Positions 1-12,454 of a DNA stretch of 64,000 bases are shown one piece after another. Where the stretch lies: the NCBI GenBank assembly GCA_028023455.1, contig JAQFVV010000445.1:248001-312000 (forward strand). Direction: 5' to 3'. The notes under the pieces were generated by a model. That model did no database searches and was not told the origin of the DNA. It saw only the letters and a program-made list of their open reading frames with translations. Numbering within the stretch: the stretch's first letter is position 1; each line of letters opens with the position of its first letter. This DNA comes from Epiperipatus broadwayi (lineage: Eukaryota > Onychophora > Udeonychophora > Euonychophora > Peripatidae). Position numbers and translations under genes: made by a program.

Positions 1-632
1 TTTTAGAATTATTCAGTAACTTATTAACATTATTTGTAAGACAAAATGAAATATTAAACACATTTATATATATATATCCTTAAAAATTTTATTTGAACAT
101 TCGAAATATATAGAATAGATATCCATTTTTATTATCAATCTTCATCTCCTTTAAATAATTATAACTATTTCTAAATTGACATGAATTATTGTTAATTTGT
201 TCAATCTTATAATCAACATCAAGCAATTCCTTGGCAAATATCTCAATATTTTTTTTAATTTATCACACTGGTAACAATATAATTTTTCATTATTAAACAA
301 AAAAGATCTAAAACTTGTCACCTTATGCATAACTGGTACTTTTGATTTACAATTTATATACCTCTTTGTTTACAATGGTTTGATTTTTAATTTATAACTT
401 AATATCCTAATATCTCTTGCAGTAATTAAATCCAAATACTTAATACTTTTGTCCTATTCCTTTTCAATAGTCCATTTCAAGCCATTCAAACTATTTAATT
501 TCTCTACAAGCAAATTTATAGTATTGGTATTTTCACAGATAAAAATATTATCTATATATCTTTTGTAAATTTTAATATCTTTAAAAGCCTACATATCTAA
601 AATACTACTCTCATAGGTGGACATTATAAAAT
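1..632 (-). pseudogene. Penelope-like element fragment, left arm of an inverted pair
   Basis: Read on the minus strand, this stretch encodes decayed pieces of a PLE reverse transcriptase. Near 540-600 there is a YKRYIDNIF segment matching the YxDD catalytic region (second Asp changed to Asn). Downstream are an INCKS motif and a Phe-rich SFRSFLF segment typical of the region after the RT. Stops interrupt the frame. The sequence is the imperfect reverse complement of 677-1,365. It runs off the left edge of the window, so its 3' end is not seen. PLEs copy themselves by target-primed reverse transcription using an RT and usually a GIY-YIG endonuclease. This copy is certainly inactive. Confidence 0.7.
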
Positions 633-637
633 GATTA

Positions 638-1730
638 ATGGTTGGCCTATGGATCTGGCTGCTATTGCATAAGTTTAGTAATTTTGTTTTGTCTACATAT
701 GAGAGTAGTATTTTAAATGCACGTGCTTTTAAAGATATTAAAATTTACAAAAGATATGTGGATGATGTTTTTTGTTTGTGGAAATATCAATACTATAAAC
801 TTTCATGTAGAAGAGTTAAATATTTTGAATGGCTTGAAATGGACTATTGAAAAGAAACAGAACAAAAGTATTAAGTGTTTGGATTTAATTATTACAATAG
901 ATAATAGTATGTTATGTTATAAATTAATAATCAAACCATTGCAAAAAAGGGGGATTTATAAATTGTAAATCAAAAGAATTAATTATGCATAAGATGGCAA
1001 GTTTTAGATCTTTTTTGTTTCTTAATGAAAAATTATGACATTACCAGTGTGATAAATTAAAAAATATTGACATATTTGCCAAGAAACTGTTTGAAGTTGG
1101 TTATAAGATTGTACAAATTAACAATACTTTACATAAATTTAAAAAAAGTTATAATAATTTAAAGAAGTTGAAGCTTGACAATAAAAAATGATTATTTATT
1201 CCATATATTTCAAATTCTCAAGTGAATTTTTTTAAGTATATATATATATCAAATTCTCAAGTGAATTTTTTTAAGTATATATATATATAAAAAAGGATGT
1301 GTTTAAAGTTTCATTTTGTGTTACAAATAATGTTAACAAATTAGTGAATACTTCTAAAAATGTCATACCTGTCAAGCTGAAAAATAATATTGTGTATTAA
1401 ATGTTTTGTGGATGCATGTTATCATATACAGGTGAATCAAGGTGCAGCACTGAAAAACATTAAAGATGCTAGAATTGTTATGCAAGCATGTGAAAAGAAA
1501 AATAATAATGATTTAATGACTGCTTCAGTTTTTTTTTTGAATCATGAAAGAACATGTAAATATAAATTTAAGTCTGATATTGAAAGTGTTAAGCTTCTTC
1601 ACGAAGAGAAAAACCATAATAAAAGAAAATCTAAGGAAGCAATTTTAATAAATGGAAGTAAAATAAATATAATTAACAGACAAGCTGCTAACATTAAAAT
1701 TTGGGATTCAGGGGATTCTAGTTGATGGTG
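638..1730 (+). pseudogene. Penelope-like element fragment, RT palm to GIY-YIG C-terminus
   Basis: The RT catalytic motif YVDDVF is at about 755-775, preceded by a degenerate GWPMDLAAIA block that should read like GLPMGS. The frame shifts near 800 and continues through WTIEKKQNKSIKCLDLII, the PLE sequence just after the palm. It is open again from about 1,390 to 1,727. There KRKSKEAILI and a terminal KIW match the end of the PLE GIY-YIG domain, but the GIY and YIG boxes themselves are not clear. Several stops and shifts lie between. A 39-bp tandem duplication sits at 1,208-1,285. It faces away from the arm at 1-632, with about 45 bp of unpaired centre. The copy is dead. Confidence 0.72.
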
Positions 1731-2536
1731 TTTGCTTCTTCTAGGTTTTTTTTTAATTTAACCTTTCCAAAATGCAGCCTAATACCTCTCACATTTCAGC
1801 ATTTTCTGGTGTTTTTCTTTGTCTCACACATCAATGTAAAATATATGATAAAGTATTATTACTTATCAGAAAATAATAAATTTGACTTCGTTTGATAGAT
1901 GTTTTTGTTTACTACTGAAATAAATTTTAAATGTTCACATTTTGCTTCTATATATATTTAAAAAATGAGATCCCAATCAAAACAAAGATTTTACATGTCA
2001 TCGTTTCTAAAAAGATTATTTTCAGTTTATAAAATCAATGAAATACTTTTTAATTCTTAATATTTTTAAACATCTGAATGAATAATTATTTATTTCTCTT
2101 ATATCTAACAAATTATGCTTTAAAAGTTTACATTTTTTGAATATTTATTGCAAAATTGAGATGTTTTCTTACTCGTAAATATAAAGTAAATTGTTTACAT
2201 CAAAGTTAGCTTTGTAAATTGCTTCAGGCCATATTTACATTAGCTGCTATTATAACATTATATTTTTGAAAATAAAATATTTCAAGTCAAAATAATTTAT
2301 ATTTCTTGATATCTAATAAATATAGTGTAAAATATTTTTTAAAAAATATCTAAAACCATAATAAATTCACAAATAGACACATTTTTGCATCATTGTAAAC
2401 TACAATGTTGTAAAATGCCAAATGTTTTACAGCATTGACAACAGACAATGACTAAACATGTCAGGGCAGGACTTATGTCTATTGTAAGAGTGGGAATTTT
2501 GAATTTCCTGCTTTTTAGCACAAACTTTTGGTCAAA
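1731..2536. other. AT-rich noncoding stretch
   Basis: No reading frame, RNA gene or repeat was recognised here. It separates the PLE pair from the first dispersed repeat. Confidence 0.5.
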
Positions 2537-3330
2537 AATTTATTATAATAAAATATACCATTTTACACGTATTTTAACCCTTTGATGGAAAGATTCATTT
2601 AAAACCGAGGTGGCTTGATGTACTCTAAATTGGTCACTTTTCGTGCTATGATTACGATTTTGTGCTTGTTTTAAAGAGTAAAAAAAGTTCTGTAAGATGC
2701 TGCCCTCTCTTGAATTATTTTACAAGTAAAAAATCAATAAAAATGATGTTATATGTCAAACAAAGAAAAAATAACACCTCTTCTTAAATCTGATTGGCTA
2801 TTAAATTTTGTCAACAAAGAAAATGGCTGCCAAAAAGTAAAGAGTTACAATCTGTTTTTGTTTTATTTTGGAAATGATAAATGAATGTTTTAGATCATAT
2901 ATTTTTTGACAAATTATAAATTATTTTGATAAAATATGCTAAAAATAAATATTATTTTACAAAAATAGTTAAGAGTTTGGCAAGAATTATTCATTTATTG
3001 CAACATACTTATCGCAATGTAAAAGTGGGAAGAAATCATGACATCAGCAAATCTTTCTGGTTGGCATGTGATGTTCCTTTTAATTTTGGTCGCTATCAAA
3101 TATTTTTCTAATTATAAATCAAAATTTATTTTTGAAAAAACTTTCGTTCACTTTCATAATCTGACAAATTATTAATATACTTTTTACAAATGAAACTAAA
3201 GTGAATATAATATTAAAAGATGAATATATTTTGACAATTGACTTTGTTAATTGACACTTCAGTTTGTGAATTGGCCAATTAAAAGTTTTGACTTTTACCT
3301 CACTTGGCCAATAATATAATCAGCGGTTAA
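2537..3330 (+). repeat. Dispersed 0.8-kb repeat, copy 1
   Basis: This segment is the imperfect reverse complement of 7,480-8,380. Matching landmarks include a GATGCTGCCCTCTCT block near 2,697 (its complement near 8,300), a block around 3,150-3,240 matching 7,555-7,625, and the TTGGCCAA-type end near 3,300 matching 7,490. No coding potential is shared. It could be a nonautonomous transposon or two halves of a larger foldback. No terminal duplication was identified. Confidence 0.6.
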
Positions 3331-3340
3331 AAGGTTAATG

Positions 3341-5550
3341 TATAATACTTACAAAAAAATTCACCCGGGGCAAATTGTTCAAAAGATAAAATAATTTGTG
3401 TTAATCGCTGGTGCGGTTAATGGCAGTTGAGGTTGATTAAGGAATTAACCAAAATTACTTCTACAGATTGAAAAACTGTATATAATAGTTAATTGCTGTT
3501 ATATTTATTATTTTTATTGTTTTACATAATTATATATATATATATTATAGTGGAAATAAAAGAATGAATGCAGAAATGATAAAATAGGTTGATTGTTTAC
3601 TTAAAAAAAGTTACAGAATGAAAGAAAGGAATGCACACAACAAGTAAGAAATTATCCATATAAATGTTAGTATTAATAATTTTATGATTATATAATCAAA
3701 AGCTAAAATGAAGACCTAGGAAAAAAAATAGGGAAGTATTATCCTTATAGAATAAACTGAAAAATAAACAGAAATCATGAAAAAAGAAATGACTAGCAAC
3801 ACAAAACTAGATATTTAAGGAAATACTAAAAAGCCATATGGAAAATGTATTTGTGAATAGAGAAAATCTAGGTGTAGAAGTTGCCAGATAGAAAGTTTAT
3901 GAAGTAGGTAAGTCATCATACAACATCTGATTTTTTTGTTTTAAATACATATAATTAAGATTAAAATTACTCTGTTTTGTTCAAATCATCAGTTGTTCTA
4001 ATTCATTGGGGAAAAGTGTAATGATTGGAAAATTTGGTGCTAAAAGAAGAATTAAATGATTTGTGATTAAATAAATGGACTCCATCATCCCAGTAATAAA
4101 TGTGTATTTAAAGAACTTTAAAAACCAAATAGATAATAGGATATAATCATCATAAATTCATCATAAGTCATCATCAACCTGGTGGCAAATAATATTAATA
4201 AAAATAAAACAAAAACAGTTCTTTGTTCTAGTGTGATCTATTATAAATTTGAGGCATAAGTGATCTTCAGATGCTTTTATATCCCCATCTTCAGATCATT
4301 TTTTGGTTTTTTTTCTTTTATTAGTGATATGGATTGAGATTTAAACTATTCAAGAAGTTTGACTTAAATTAAAAAAACGGGTTGATTTGAATTTCAGTTT
4401 TTAGCTTAATAAATAAAATGACGTTAAAAGTAGTTATTTGTATAACTTCCAAACTTTCAGCTTTGTATTCCAAGTCTCACTAGCAAAGCCAGAATCCAAT
4501 TTGGCGATAGAAATTTAAAAGGATTGGTGATCATTGATTAATCGAGTTTGTGGAAGATTATTGTTACTTTGGCAAGGGCAAGAGCTTTAGATACTAAGAG
4601 AAAAAGATAAATATGAAATAAGAATTTGTATTGTAGACATAGTTTATATGGTGATGAGAGAGAAAGTGAGTATCGAAGTTTTTTTTTTTTTTTTGGAGTG
4701 TAAAATGTTGAAAGAGAATCAAAATAAGTTGTACAAAAAATGAAAGAAATGTAAAGATAAAGAAATGAAACAGGTAGAGATTTTATGAGTTTTTTTATTT
4801 TATTTAGGTTATTATAAAAAACTGGGGGAATATGGGAAATAATAATAGAACTATCAAAATAGCTTTTATTAAAATGGAATAAAAGGAAAATATAAAGTCG
4901 GCAAGGACTGGAAAAATAATGGGATAATAAGGAATAAAAAGTGTATGTATTTAAATTTTGGAAAGGATGGAATGTTTAATTTAGCTTCTGGGCATATTCT
5001 GCCTATACATAAAAAGAACTTCATTAAAAATCATTTTATATCATATCACGTTTGCTGTATTGATTTATTAATAATAAAAATTTGAACTTTGCACAAAAAT
5101 CTGATGTTATAAAGGGCTTCAAATAATTTGCATTCGTGTCTTGTGTTAGCAGTAGCAATTATTAAAACCAAGTTTTTTAACATCGATGATGGTTTGGTTT
5201 TGCAATTCGGGGCAAACAAAATTTTCATTTATTTTTGAACTTTTTAAAAATAAAAATCATGAGTAATTCTTTTTTTAAAAAAAAAAAAAAACATATATTA
5301 AAAAAAAAGTTAAAAAGTGCTTTACAATTTAATCAGCTTGTATTTCTTTTTTCCATAGTGATTTTTTGGAAGTGTGGTTTAAAATGGTTATTTTAAGAAT
5401 TATACTTTATTACTGATAACATGTTCCAGGTAGATTAAGTGTAATAATCTTGTGTCTATTGAAAGTAAAACAAGCTCTCTTCTAAAAGAAAGTGTCAAAT
5501 GAAAGTAAAATGTTGAAAAAAGTAACTTGTCTTAAATCGATTTTATATTG
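3341..5550. other. AT-rich noncoding stretch with one hairpin motif
   Basis: Mostly featureless. A short (TA)n lies at 3,530-3,546. At about 4,262-4,300 an imperfect inverted repeat (TGATCTTCAGATG and its partner) resembles the stem region found near 3' ends of some PLEs on the minus strand. The resemblance is weak and no PLE coding sequence adjoins it. Confidence 0.35.
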
Positions 5551-5706
5551 CAGACCACTTTAAACAAACCTTCTTTCAAAGTTCAAGCAAGCATGTCAAA
5601 AGAAACAAATGACCAATCAATACCCACTGACCGTTGGTCTAGCCAGAATTTTATTGAAGATTTCAGTGATAAATTATACTTTTTGACACATACTATAAAT
5701 TTAGTC
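5551..5706 (+). other. Candidate internal exon (uncertain)
   Basis: A pyrimidine- and T-rich run ending in TTGCAG at about 5,550 looks like a splice acceptor. It is followed by an open frame of 57 codons to a TAA near 5,725, with an internal ATG near 5,593. The residues (for example DQSIPTDRWSSQNFIEDF) look more protein-like than the low-complexity frames nearby. A GTAATG near 5,712 could be a donor. No family was recognised and no partner exon was found, so this may be chance. Confidence 0.22.
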
Positions 5707-5725
5707 TCAAATGTAATGAAGCATT

Positions 5726-7230
5726 AAATGGAATCTCACTTAAATAACAATCTTTCTTTACTTCGTTCATAAAAATTGTTTTATAAATAAATAGTTTCGA
5801 ATGTGCAAGAAAATATATTTTAATAAAACTGAATATTGGAAAAATATTTTAACTTGAAAATAGAAGCGTCAAGTTTGATTTAATCTTAGGGTCACATGTA
5901 TTTTTAAATTTGTGCAGGTAAAAACAGCCTTTTTAATAAACAATCCATTAAAAAGGGGAAATCTCTCCAATAACTTCTTGGAGAAAAATATTGAAAAAGC
6001 AATACTCACTCAATAGGACCAGTTGCCATATTGTGAGATTTTGAATGTTTTTGCATTCTTATTTATTATCTAGGTAAATACTCATGTATTGATCAATGTT
6101 TGATGGTTATGTGCATAAGCTATGGGCCAGCTACTTAAGACATAAATTATTATTCTTTTGCAAAAAGTTGTACTTGCCAAGATTCGAACCCCATAAGGCA
6201 AGTAGATGTGCTTTCTCTGCATCACAAGGTCCTACTTTTATAAATATTGAGCCTAAGGATTACTTTTATCATTTTTTATCATTAGGCTTTATGTAATAAA
6301 AATGCATAGTAATATATATTTACATTTATTTATAGGCAAATATATATTTTTTTATTGCGCATCTTAATTGTGTTGTTAAAAAGGATAAACTATGTGCTTA
6401 TTATCTATAAAAGTATGAAAATCAATAGCAAAATTATTATACTTTTTTTTTTGCTTTTACTGTAAATATATTGGCATTCATCTGAACAATAAAATTAATA
6501 ATATCTAGACACTCACTTCTGGACTAATTTTGGATGTGTATTTAGTTACATTGCTATGAACAAATTGTCTGGAAAAAAAAATTGTTTGTTTATCATCTAA
6601 ACATGATTCATCCGACTAGCATTGGATTATTTAAGATTATTATTATTTTACTAAATATGTAGAAATAAATTACTTAGTGCAAATGGTTTATAAATAATAA
6701 ATTTGTAACACATAAAAAACAAATGCACATAGTTTCTAACTTACATCTGTGTTTGTTTCACAAGATTATTTGCACATAAGTTAGTTTTTTTTTCTTCAGG
6801 TACCTGTAGACTATTAGCTATCATGTAGAATATAGTATAGAACAATGTTAAAATATTTTTATACAAAAATAAAAAAAGTAATGAAAATAAGAAGTACATT
6901 CTGGCACAAGAGATATTTGACCTAAGAATTGCATTGACTGTCGAATACTTTCATATTTTGTGTATATCAGAGATCCATCATCTAAGTTGTTGGGTATATA
7001 TATAGAAATAATGTATGTCAATAACTATCAAAATACTTATTTGACATGGATCTGAAAGCAGCAAAAAAGCTCATTGCCCTATGGTCGTGCTCAATGAATA
7101 CCATTTGCAAGTGACAACTCTAATTAGAGATTATTCATTCTTTCATTAGAACAGTAAGTAAATTACTATTGTCTATGCTAATTAAATATAATCTAAGACT
7201 AGTTATGTGATGCTTTAAATATATGTTCTA
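5726..7230. other. AT-rich noncoding stretch
   Basis: No gene recognised. A B-box-like string on the minus strand near 6,185 lies inside a short ACTTGCC/GGCAAGT inverted repeat, but no full tRNA fold could be drawn. Confidence 0.4.
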
Positions 7231-7233
7231 TAA

Positions 7234-7234
<1 letters not shown>

Positions 7235-7301
<67 letters not shown>

Positions 7302-7311
7302 TAACAATAAC
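7235..7311. repeat. (AAT)n microsatellite with AAC end
   Basis: Uninterrupted AAT units followed by three AACAAT variants. Any reading frame across it is an artefact. Confidence 0.97.
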
Positions 7312-7479
7312 ACTTTAAGTATGAAAAGAAAATTGCTGTGATATTGAACTTAGTTTTAAAAAATAATATATATATATATTTCATTATCTATTAATCGTTT
7401 TGTATATATTCCCATTTTTAGTATAATGATCACTTCTAGCTCTTTCACTGAAAAAATTTCTTTTTAACTGAACAGTTTT

Positions 7480-8380
7480 TTTATTGGCCAAGTGAATTAA
7501 AGTTTTACAACTTTTGATTGGTCAATTAACAAAATCAGCAGTAAAAATAAATTCATCTTTTAATATTATATTCATTTTAGTTTCGTTCGTAAAAAGTATA
7601 TTAATAATTTGTCAGATTATGAAAGTGAACAAAAAAATTTTCAAAAATAAATTTCTATTTATAATTATAAAAATATTCAAAAGTGGAAGACCTAAAAAGA
7701 AAGTTTGTAACAAATTAGAAAGTGCTGTGGATGTCATTTTTTTTTTTCTCAATTTACTTTTGTGTAAAAGTAAAGAATTTTTATTAAAATCTTACTATTT
7801 TTTTTAAAATAATTATATTTTCAGCATATTTTATCAAAATATATTATAATATATATAAAAAAATACCAACAAAATACTCTAAAACATTTATTTATTTTTG
7901 TTTGAAAATCAAATAAAGAGCTTGGGGAGATGAAAATTGTTGACAGGTGTCAAAATTGCTGTTAGTGTTGGGTTTTTTTTTCAATTTATGTTCATATAAA
8001 AGTAAAGAATTTTTTACTAAAATCTTACTATTTTTCTAAAATAATTATATTTTCAGCATATTTTATCAAAATAATTTATAATATGTATGAAAAATAATAA
8101 AATAAACATTCTAAAACATACATTTTCATTTTGAAAATCAAAACAAAGAAGTTGGAACTGTGAAAATTATTGACAGGTGTCCTTCTTTTAGTGAAAATGT
8201 GAACTAGCCAATCAGGATCTAGAAAAGCCTGCCTTCTGCCATTATTATAGCTTCTTATATCAATATTATTGTTTTTTTACTTGTAAAATGATTCTAGAGA
8301 GGGCAGCATCTTACAGTACTTTTTAAGCTTTAAAATAAGCATAAAAACACTATGGTAAAGAAAAAACTGATGTTTTTTGA
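7480..8380 (-). repeat. Dispersed 0.8-kb repeat, copy 2, with internal tandem duplication
   Basis: Inverted partner of 2,537-3,330. It contains a roughly 232-bp direct duplication not seen in copy 1. The block at about 7,720-7,950 repeats at about 7,955-8,180, including a shared stretch near the TTCAGCATATTTTATC landmark (7,822 and 8,053) and a TTGACAGGTGTC landmark (7,940 and 8,170). The 97-residue frame near 7,514 lies inside this noncoding repeat and is not considered a gene. Confidence 0.62.
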
Positions 8381-8829
8381 GTGACTTGAAGCCATGTACA
8401 TCAATCCACAGTTGTTTCTCAGAAAGTGCTAATTCAAATTTTGGATACTACTAGTAGAGTTTTTTGATAGCATCTATTATGTTATATGTTTTCTCTTTTT
8501 TAAATATTTAAAAGTTAATTCTAATTCTACATATTTTTTATTAGTCAATACAATTATAATAACAGGAAATTGAAAATTTTCTACTTTTAGTTTAAAATTA
8601 TTCTTACAGAACTTTTCTTTTCTCTACTTTTTTCTAGTGAACTTTCATAAAATAAAATAAAACTCTTTGTTGTTTTTGATCCTATGTTTTAATAAATTTG
8701 AAAAATTAATTTTTTTATTGTGCAATAACCATATACTGGTAAGTTATTACTTTTTATAATATACTAATTTATATATTACAATAACAATAAAAAATGCTTT
8801 ATGATATAATAATACTATAAATATATCAT

Positions 8830-8965
8830 AAATAAATAGAAATTCATATAACATTATAATACTAGCCAAAAAAATAAAATTTTACTAAAATTCTTCCACG
8901 ACCATAGTTTTATATATTAACAAATAGACCTTTTCAAATAAAATTCAATAAAAATGTACAATATA
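8830..8965 (+). repeat. Short dispersed repeat ending in (AT)n, copy 1
   Basis: It shares an AATACTAGCCA...AAATTTTACTAAAAT...CAAATAGACCTTTT landmark order with 26,765-26,850 (same strand, partial) and with the reverse complement of 32,825-32,965. It ends in a short TA tract. The two other copies flank the PLE cluster on either side, so this repeat marks the DNA into which those PLEs inserted. Confidence 0.6.
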
Positions 8966-9395
8966 TATATATATTATAACGATCTGGAGAATGAAAGCTA
9001 ATGTAATCTGCACTATAAGAGCACCATCTATGCATTTGAACCTAGAAAAATTTATATAGTAGGCAGATACGTAAGTTTAAAAAAAAATTATAAATTATAT
9101 TGGTTGATTCCGGTCGTTAGCCCATTGTCACTAGCTCAATGGAACAGCAGAGATTTATATTTTTACAACAAATTCTTATCTAAGAATATTTTTTTAAAAA
9201 AAGAATAAATTAAGCCACTGCCAGTAATTAACACACAAACATTTATTTACGCACATATATATAAAATTTAACATTATTATTTTAGTATGTTTACTTTAGC
9301 ATTTTAAAATTTAACTTAACTTTTATTTTAGATTTTAATTTACATTTTTATTTTATAAGTTCACACAGATGGATTTATAAAAGTTTGCTTTATAA

Positions 9396-10140
9396 ATGTT
9401 GAGTATAGATCAGTTACATAGATTACATGGTCAAAAACATTTCAAAGTAAACATAAATGATCAAAATATAAAGTCATTGATGGAAATGCAGAGGGAAATT
9501 TATAAGAAACCCAATGGCATTCATCATAAGATGCCGCAAGACACCAATAACTTAAAAGACATCCGACATAAATACATCTTAGATACTCACCGTAAGGTAT
9601 CAGTATTTACCGAATGTCTATATATTTTGATCAAATATGAAAACCAAAAACATAATTAACCGGTAACGAACCCATGCAAGCATCTATACCCAACTTAAAT
9701 TTAATGCATTTTTATTTAGAGTGTCGAGTATGAATAGACTACATAGATTTGCATTTGAAAAGAAAATATTCTATCCTTGTTTAACCTTAGGCCAAAAGTT
9801 CGCAGTCAAACCAACTTCAATCCATCTGATATATCGATGTATTCAATGTAATACGACTACAACAGCACAAATAAGTTAAGAGAAGAAATTGCCTTTCATC
9901 TGATAGGAATACTACATCTATCGGACAATAAGAGCAATAAAAAAAACTCTGTAGGAAAAGACTGCGGTCATTTTGCCGACTTACGATCGCATTCCATAGG
10001 CAAAAAGAAAGTGTGCGGTGTGAAAAGCGATTCTGCCCATAGCGAATCTTGTACTACATCTACTAATTACACCAATATATCCAATCCATTGACCTAATTC
10101 AACTACGAAACAAATAACCCAAGATTACCCTCCCCTAATA
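9396..10140 (+). other. Less AT-rich relic, possibly a broken element ORF
   Basis: An 87-codon open frame (9,396-9,659) and a second open stretch in the same frame (about 9,945-10,097, containing KDCGHFADLRSHSIGKKK) are separated by stops. A short motif is repeated: GAGTATAGATCAG near 9,400 and GAGTATGAATAGA near 9,725, both leading into CATAGATT. Base composition is richer in C and G than the flanks. No RT, integrase or protease motif was seen. A decayed gag-like region or other element remnant is possible; function unknown. Confidence 0.3.
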
Positions 10141-11720
10141 TAACTTTACAAATCTATATAGCCATTCACGCCCGACTTAAGTTTAACATTTACATAATTT
10201 AATTTATCGCAAAACAAAAATCATAAATAAAACTTAAAGAACAAAAAAAATAAATGGAAATGATTTTACAAAAAAGAAATACATCAAATAAAATTATAAC
10301 TAATTAATAAATAATTTAGTTTGGTCAGATAGGAATCTATTTCTATTTTTTTAAATATGGAAAGTTTTTAATTTAATGTTCATGAATTATCTAAAGTTCT
10401 TATGGTTTTAAAAGGTCCATAATTTGTAGTTGTTTGGAATTTTGAATGGGAATTCCCACGCCGTCCTGAAGATATTGGTATCCAGTTAGCCGTTGTTTTT
10501 TATTTATCCGGAATTCTTTTACTTTAGCTGGTCCTTAATGTAGAAAACGATCGGTCATTTCTCTTTCCTTTCTTTTTATAACCACTGAAGGAATTGAAAG
10601 TGCATCTTTCAATCCCTTCTCCTCCAACCCTCTCCAACTTAATACATATCTGTCCTCTTGTAATAACCCTAATAATTTCCAAACTTTTCTTTTTATATTA
10701 ATTTTAAGAATTCAATTTACATTATGTCATCGATGTGATGGTCCTTTTGCTGAGGTCTGATTCCATTGTTTTTCTCTCCTATCTGACCTTTGCTTATACA
10801 TTTTAAATGCCCAAGGGCTAGTTTATATTTAACTAATTAAAACAATCATTTTCATTTTATGATTAATTAATGTGTTTTCCAAAATTAAAGATATATTTTT
10901 ATCTCTAAATCTTTTTAAGTTTTTGCTTTTAAAATACTTTTCTATTTTTAATAAAGTTTTATTTTAATAATTTTTTTTCATCTGTGCGATTTTAATATAT
11001 ATTTGAGTTTAGATGATATTTAATTTCAATTTTTAATTCTTAAACAAAAGAAGTTTTTATGCGAACTTTTCCTTTTTCATGTTTAATAAAAAAATAATGT
11101 AACAACGTATGTGCCCATTACAATATATATATATATATATATTGTACCAATATTGAAATTGCACATAATAATTTGTTTTAAAAAATTACTAGAAATAAAA
11201 AACCTTCGTTAAAAGAGAAATAATACGTAAAAGTTTAAGAGTTTTATTGCAGTTTGCTTTCATGAAAATAAGATTTAAAAGTCGAAGAGTTCTTGAAATA
11301 AAACTTACAATTAATTAATTAAAAGAGGGAGAGGGGGAGTTTTCCTGTAGAAAAAACTAAAAGTTTCATAAAAAAGTTGTAAAGAGTTTTTATTATTATA
11401 AATAATCAAAAATCTAAAATATAAATCTCTTTTCATTCGAGTTTATTAGGATAAATTATACATGTGCATAAATGTAAGCTTGTTAATAAAATATATAATA
11501 AATGCATGCTAAAATCATATTGAAAAACACATGAAAAGAAATATTAAAATGAAATATATTTAAAAAACACAGTGGTGGCTACTAATCAAAATTATAAAAC
11601 AACACATTTGTGATGACTGCTAATTAAAATACCCAACAACAAGATTAATAAGGATTAGCTACTAAAGGAATTTTGACAACACATATTGCCGGCAGACATT
11701 AAAATAAAAACACTTCGCAT
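10141..11720. other. Noncoding stretch with a GC-elevated block
   Basis: Positions about 10,370-10,860 are less AT-rich, including CCCACGCCGTCC near 10,455 and CGATCGG near 10,549. They may belong to the same relic as 9,396-10,140. The minus-strand translation shows short open runs but no recognised domain. A (TA)n lies at 11,122-11,143. Confidence 0.35.
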
Positions 11721-12073
11721 AGATAAATAGCCAGATTTTTATCGGACGTTCAGTTTCAGTTTTAGTCTAGTCTAGTCCAGAGATAACAGTGCAGTTTTTA
11801 TTATGTATCCAAAAACAAAAATGCAGTGCTGAGCAGCTTTTGGAAACATACGATCTAACTTTAGCCCTAGTCCAGTGAAACAGTGAAACCTTCCCATGAA
11901 ATAATGTCTGCATAACAGCTCAGAAATCCACCATCAATGTTCAACTGTGTTCAGAAATAATACTGATGAATAAGAAAGAAACCTCCTCAAGAAACTTCAA
12001 ATCTAACTGGTTAGATATGCTTCATCAGAAGCAGCTAACAGCAAGCAATATCCATGTTCCAAAAATCCTAGGT
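11720..12073 (+). promoter_or_regulatory. Candidate promoter and first exon (uncertain)
   Basis: A TATA-like AGATAAATAG (11,721-11,730) lies about 28 bp before two overlapping initiator-like TCAGTT strings (11,750-11,761). A less AT-rich leader follows. An ATG at 11,966 opens 35 codons (including NWLDMLHQKQLTASNIHV) that run to AG|GTAAAA at 12,071/12,072, which reads as a splice donor. The arrangement fits an RNA polymerase II start, either of a host gene or of a retroelement long terminal repeat. No downstream exon was recognised, so the call is tentative. Confidence 0.28.
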
Positions 12074-12454
12074 AAAACATTTTCTTATTCTCATTAATAT
12101 ATAGTAACCACCACATTAATTCGTAAAGCCTCCAGAGACAAGTAATTTGAACTCTATAAGCATGCATAAAATGAACTATTGATGTGTGTGTTTGTGAATG
12201 CTATATGATTTATAAACGTCAAATATTATTTATGCTTTCTCATAAGATATATTATAGTGTGTTAAATTAAAATGTGCATGTGTGATATTAGATTTTAAAA
12301 AATGTTTAAAATTAGTATAATTAATGTTAATAAATTGTCTTTAAATTTAAACCTTATTTTGTCGGTCAATTCTTTTTAACAATTCTTTACCAATCTTTTA
12401 TCAATTCTATCACCACTAATTAAACTATATTTTATTATTGATTAAAATTAGACT

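Noticed and set aside
6120-6260. Possible tRNA or SINE on the minus strand (GGTTCGAATC string)
   Set aside because: Only a B-box-like string and a short inverted repeat were found; no A box at the right distance and no cloverleaf.
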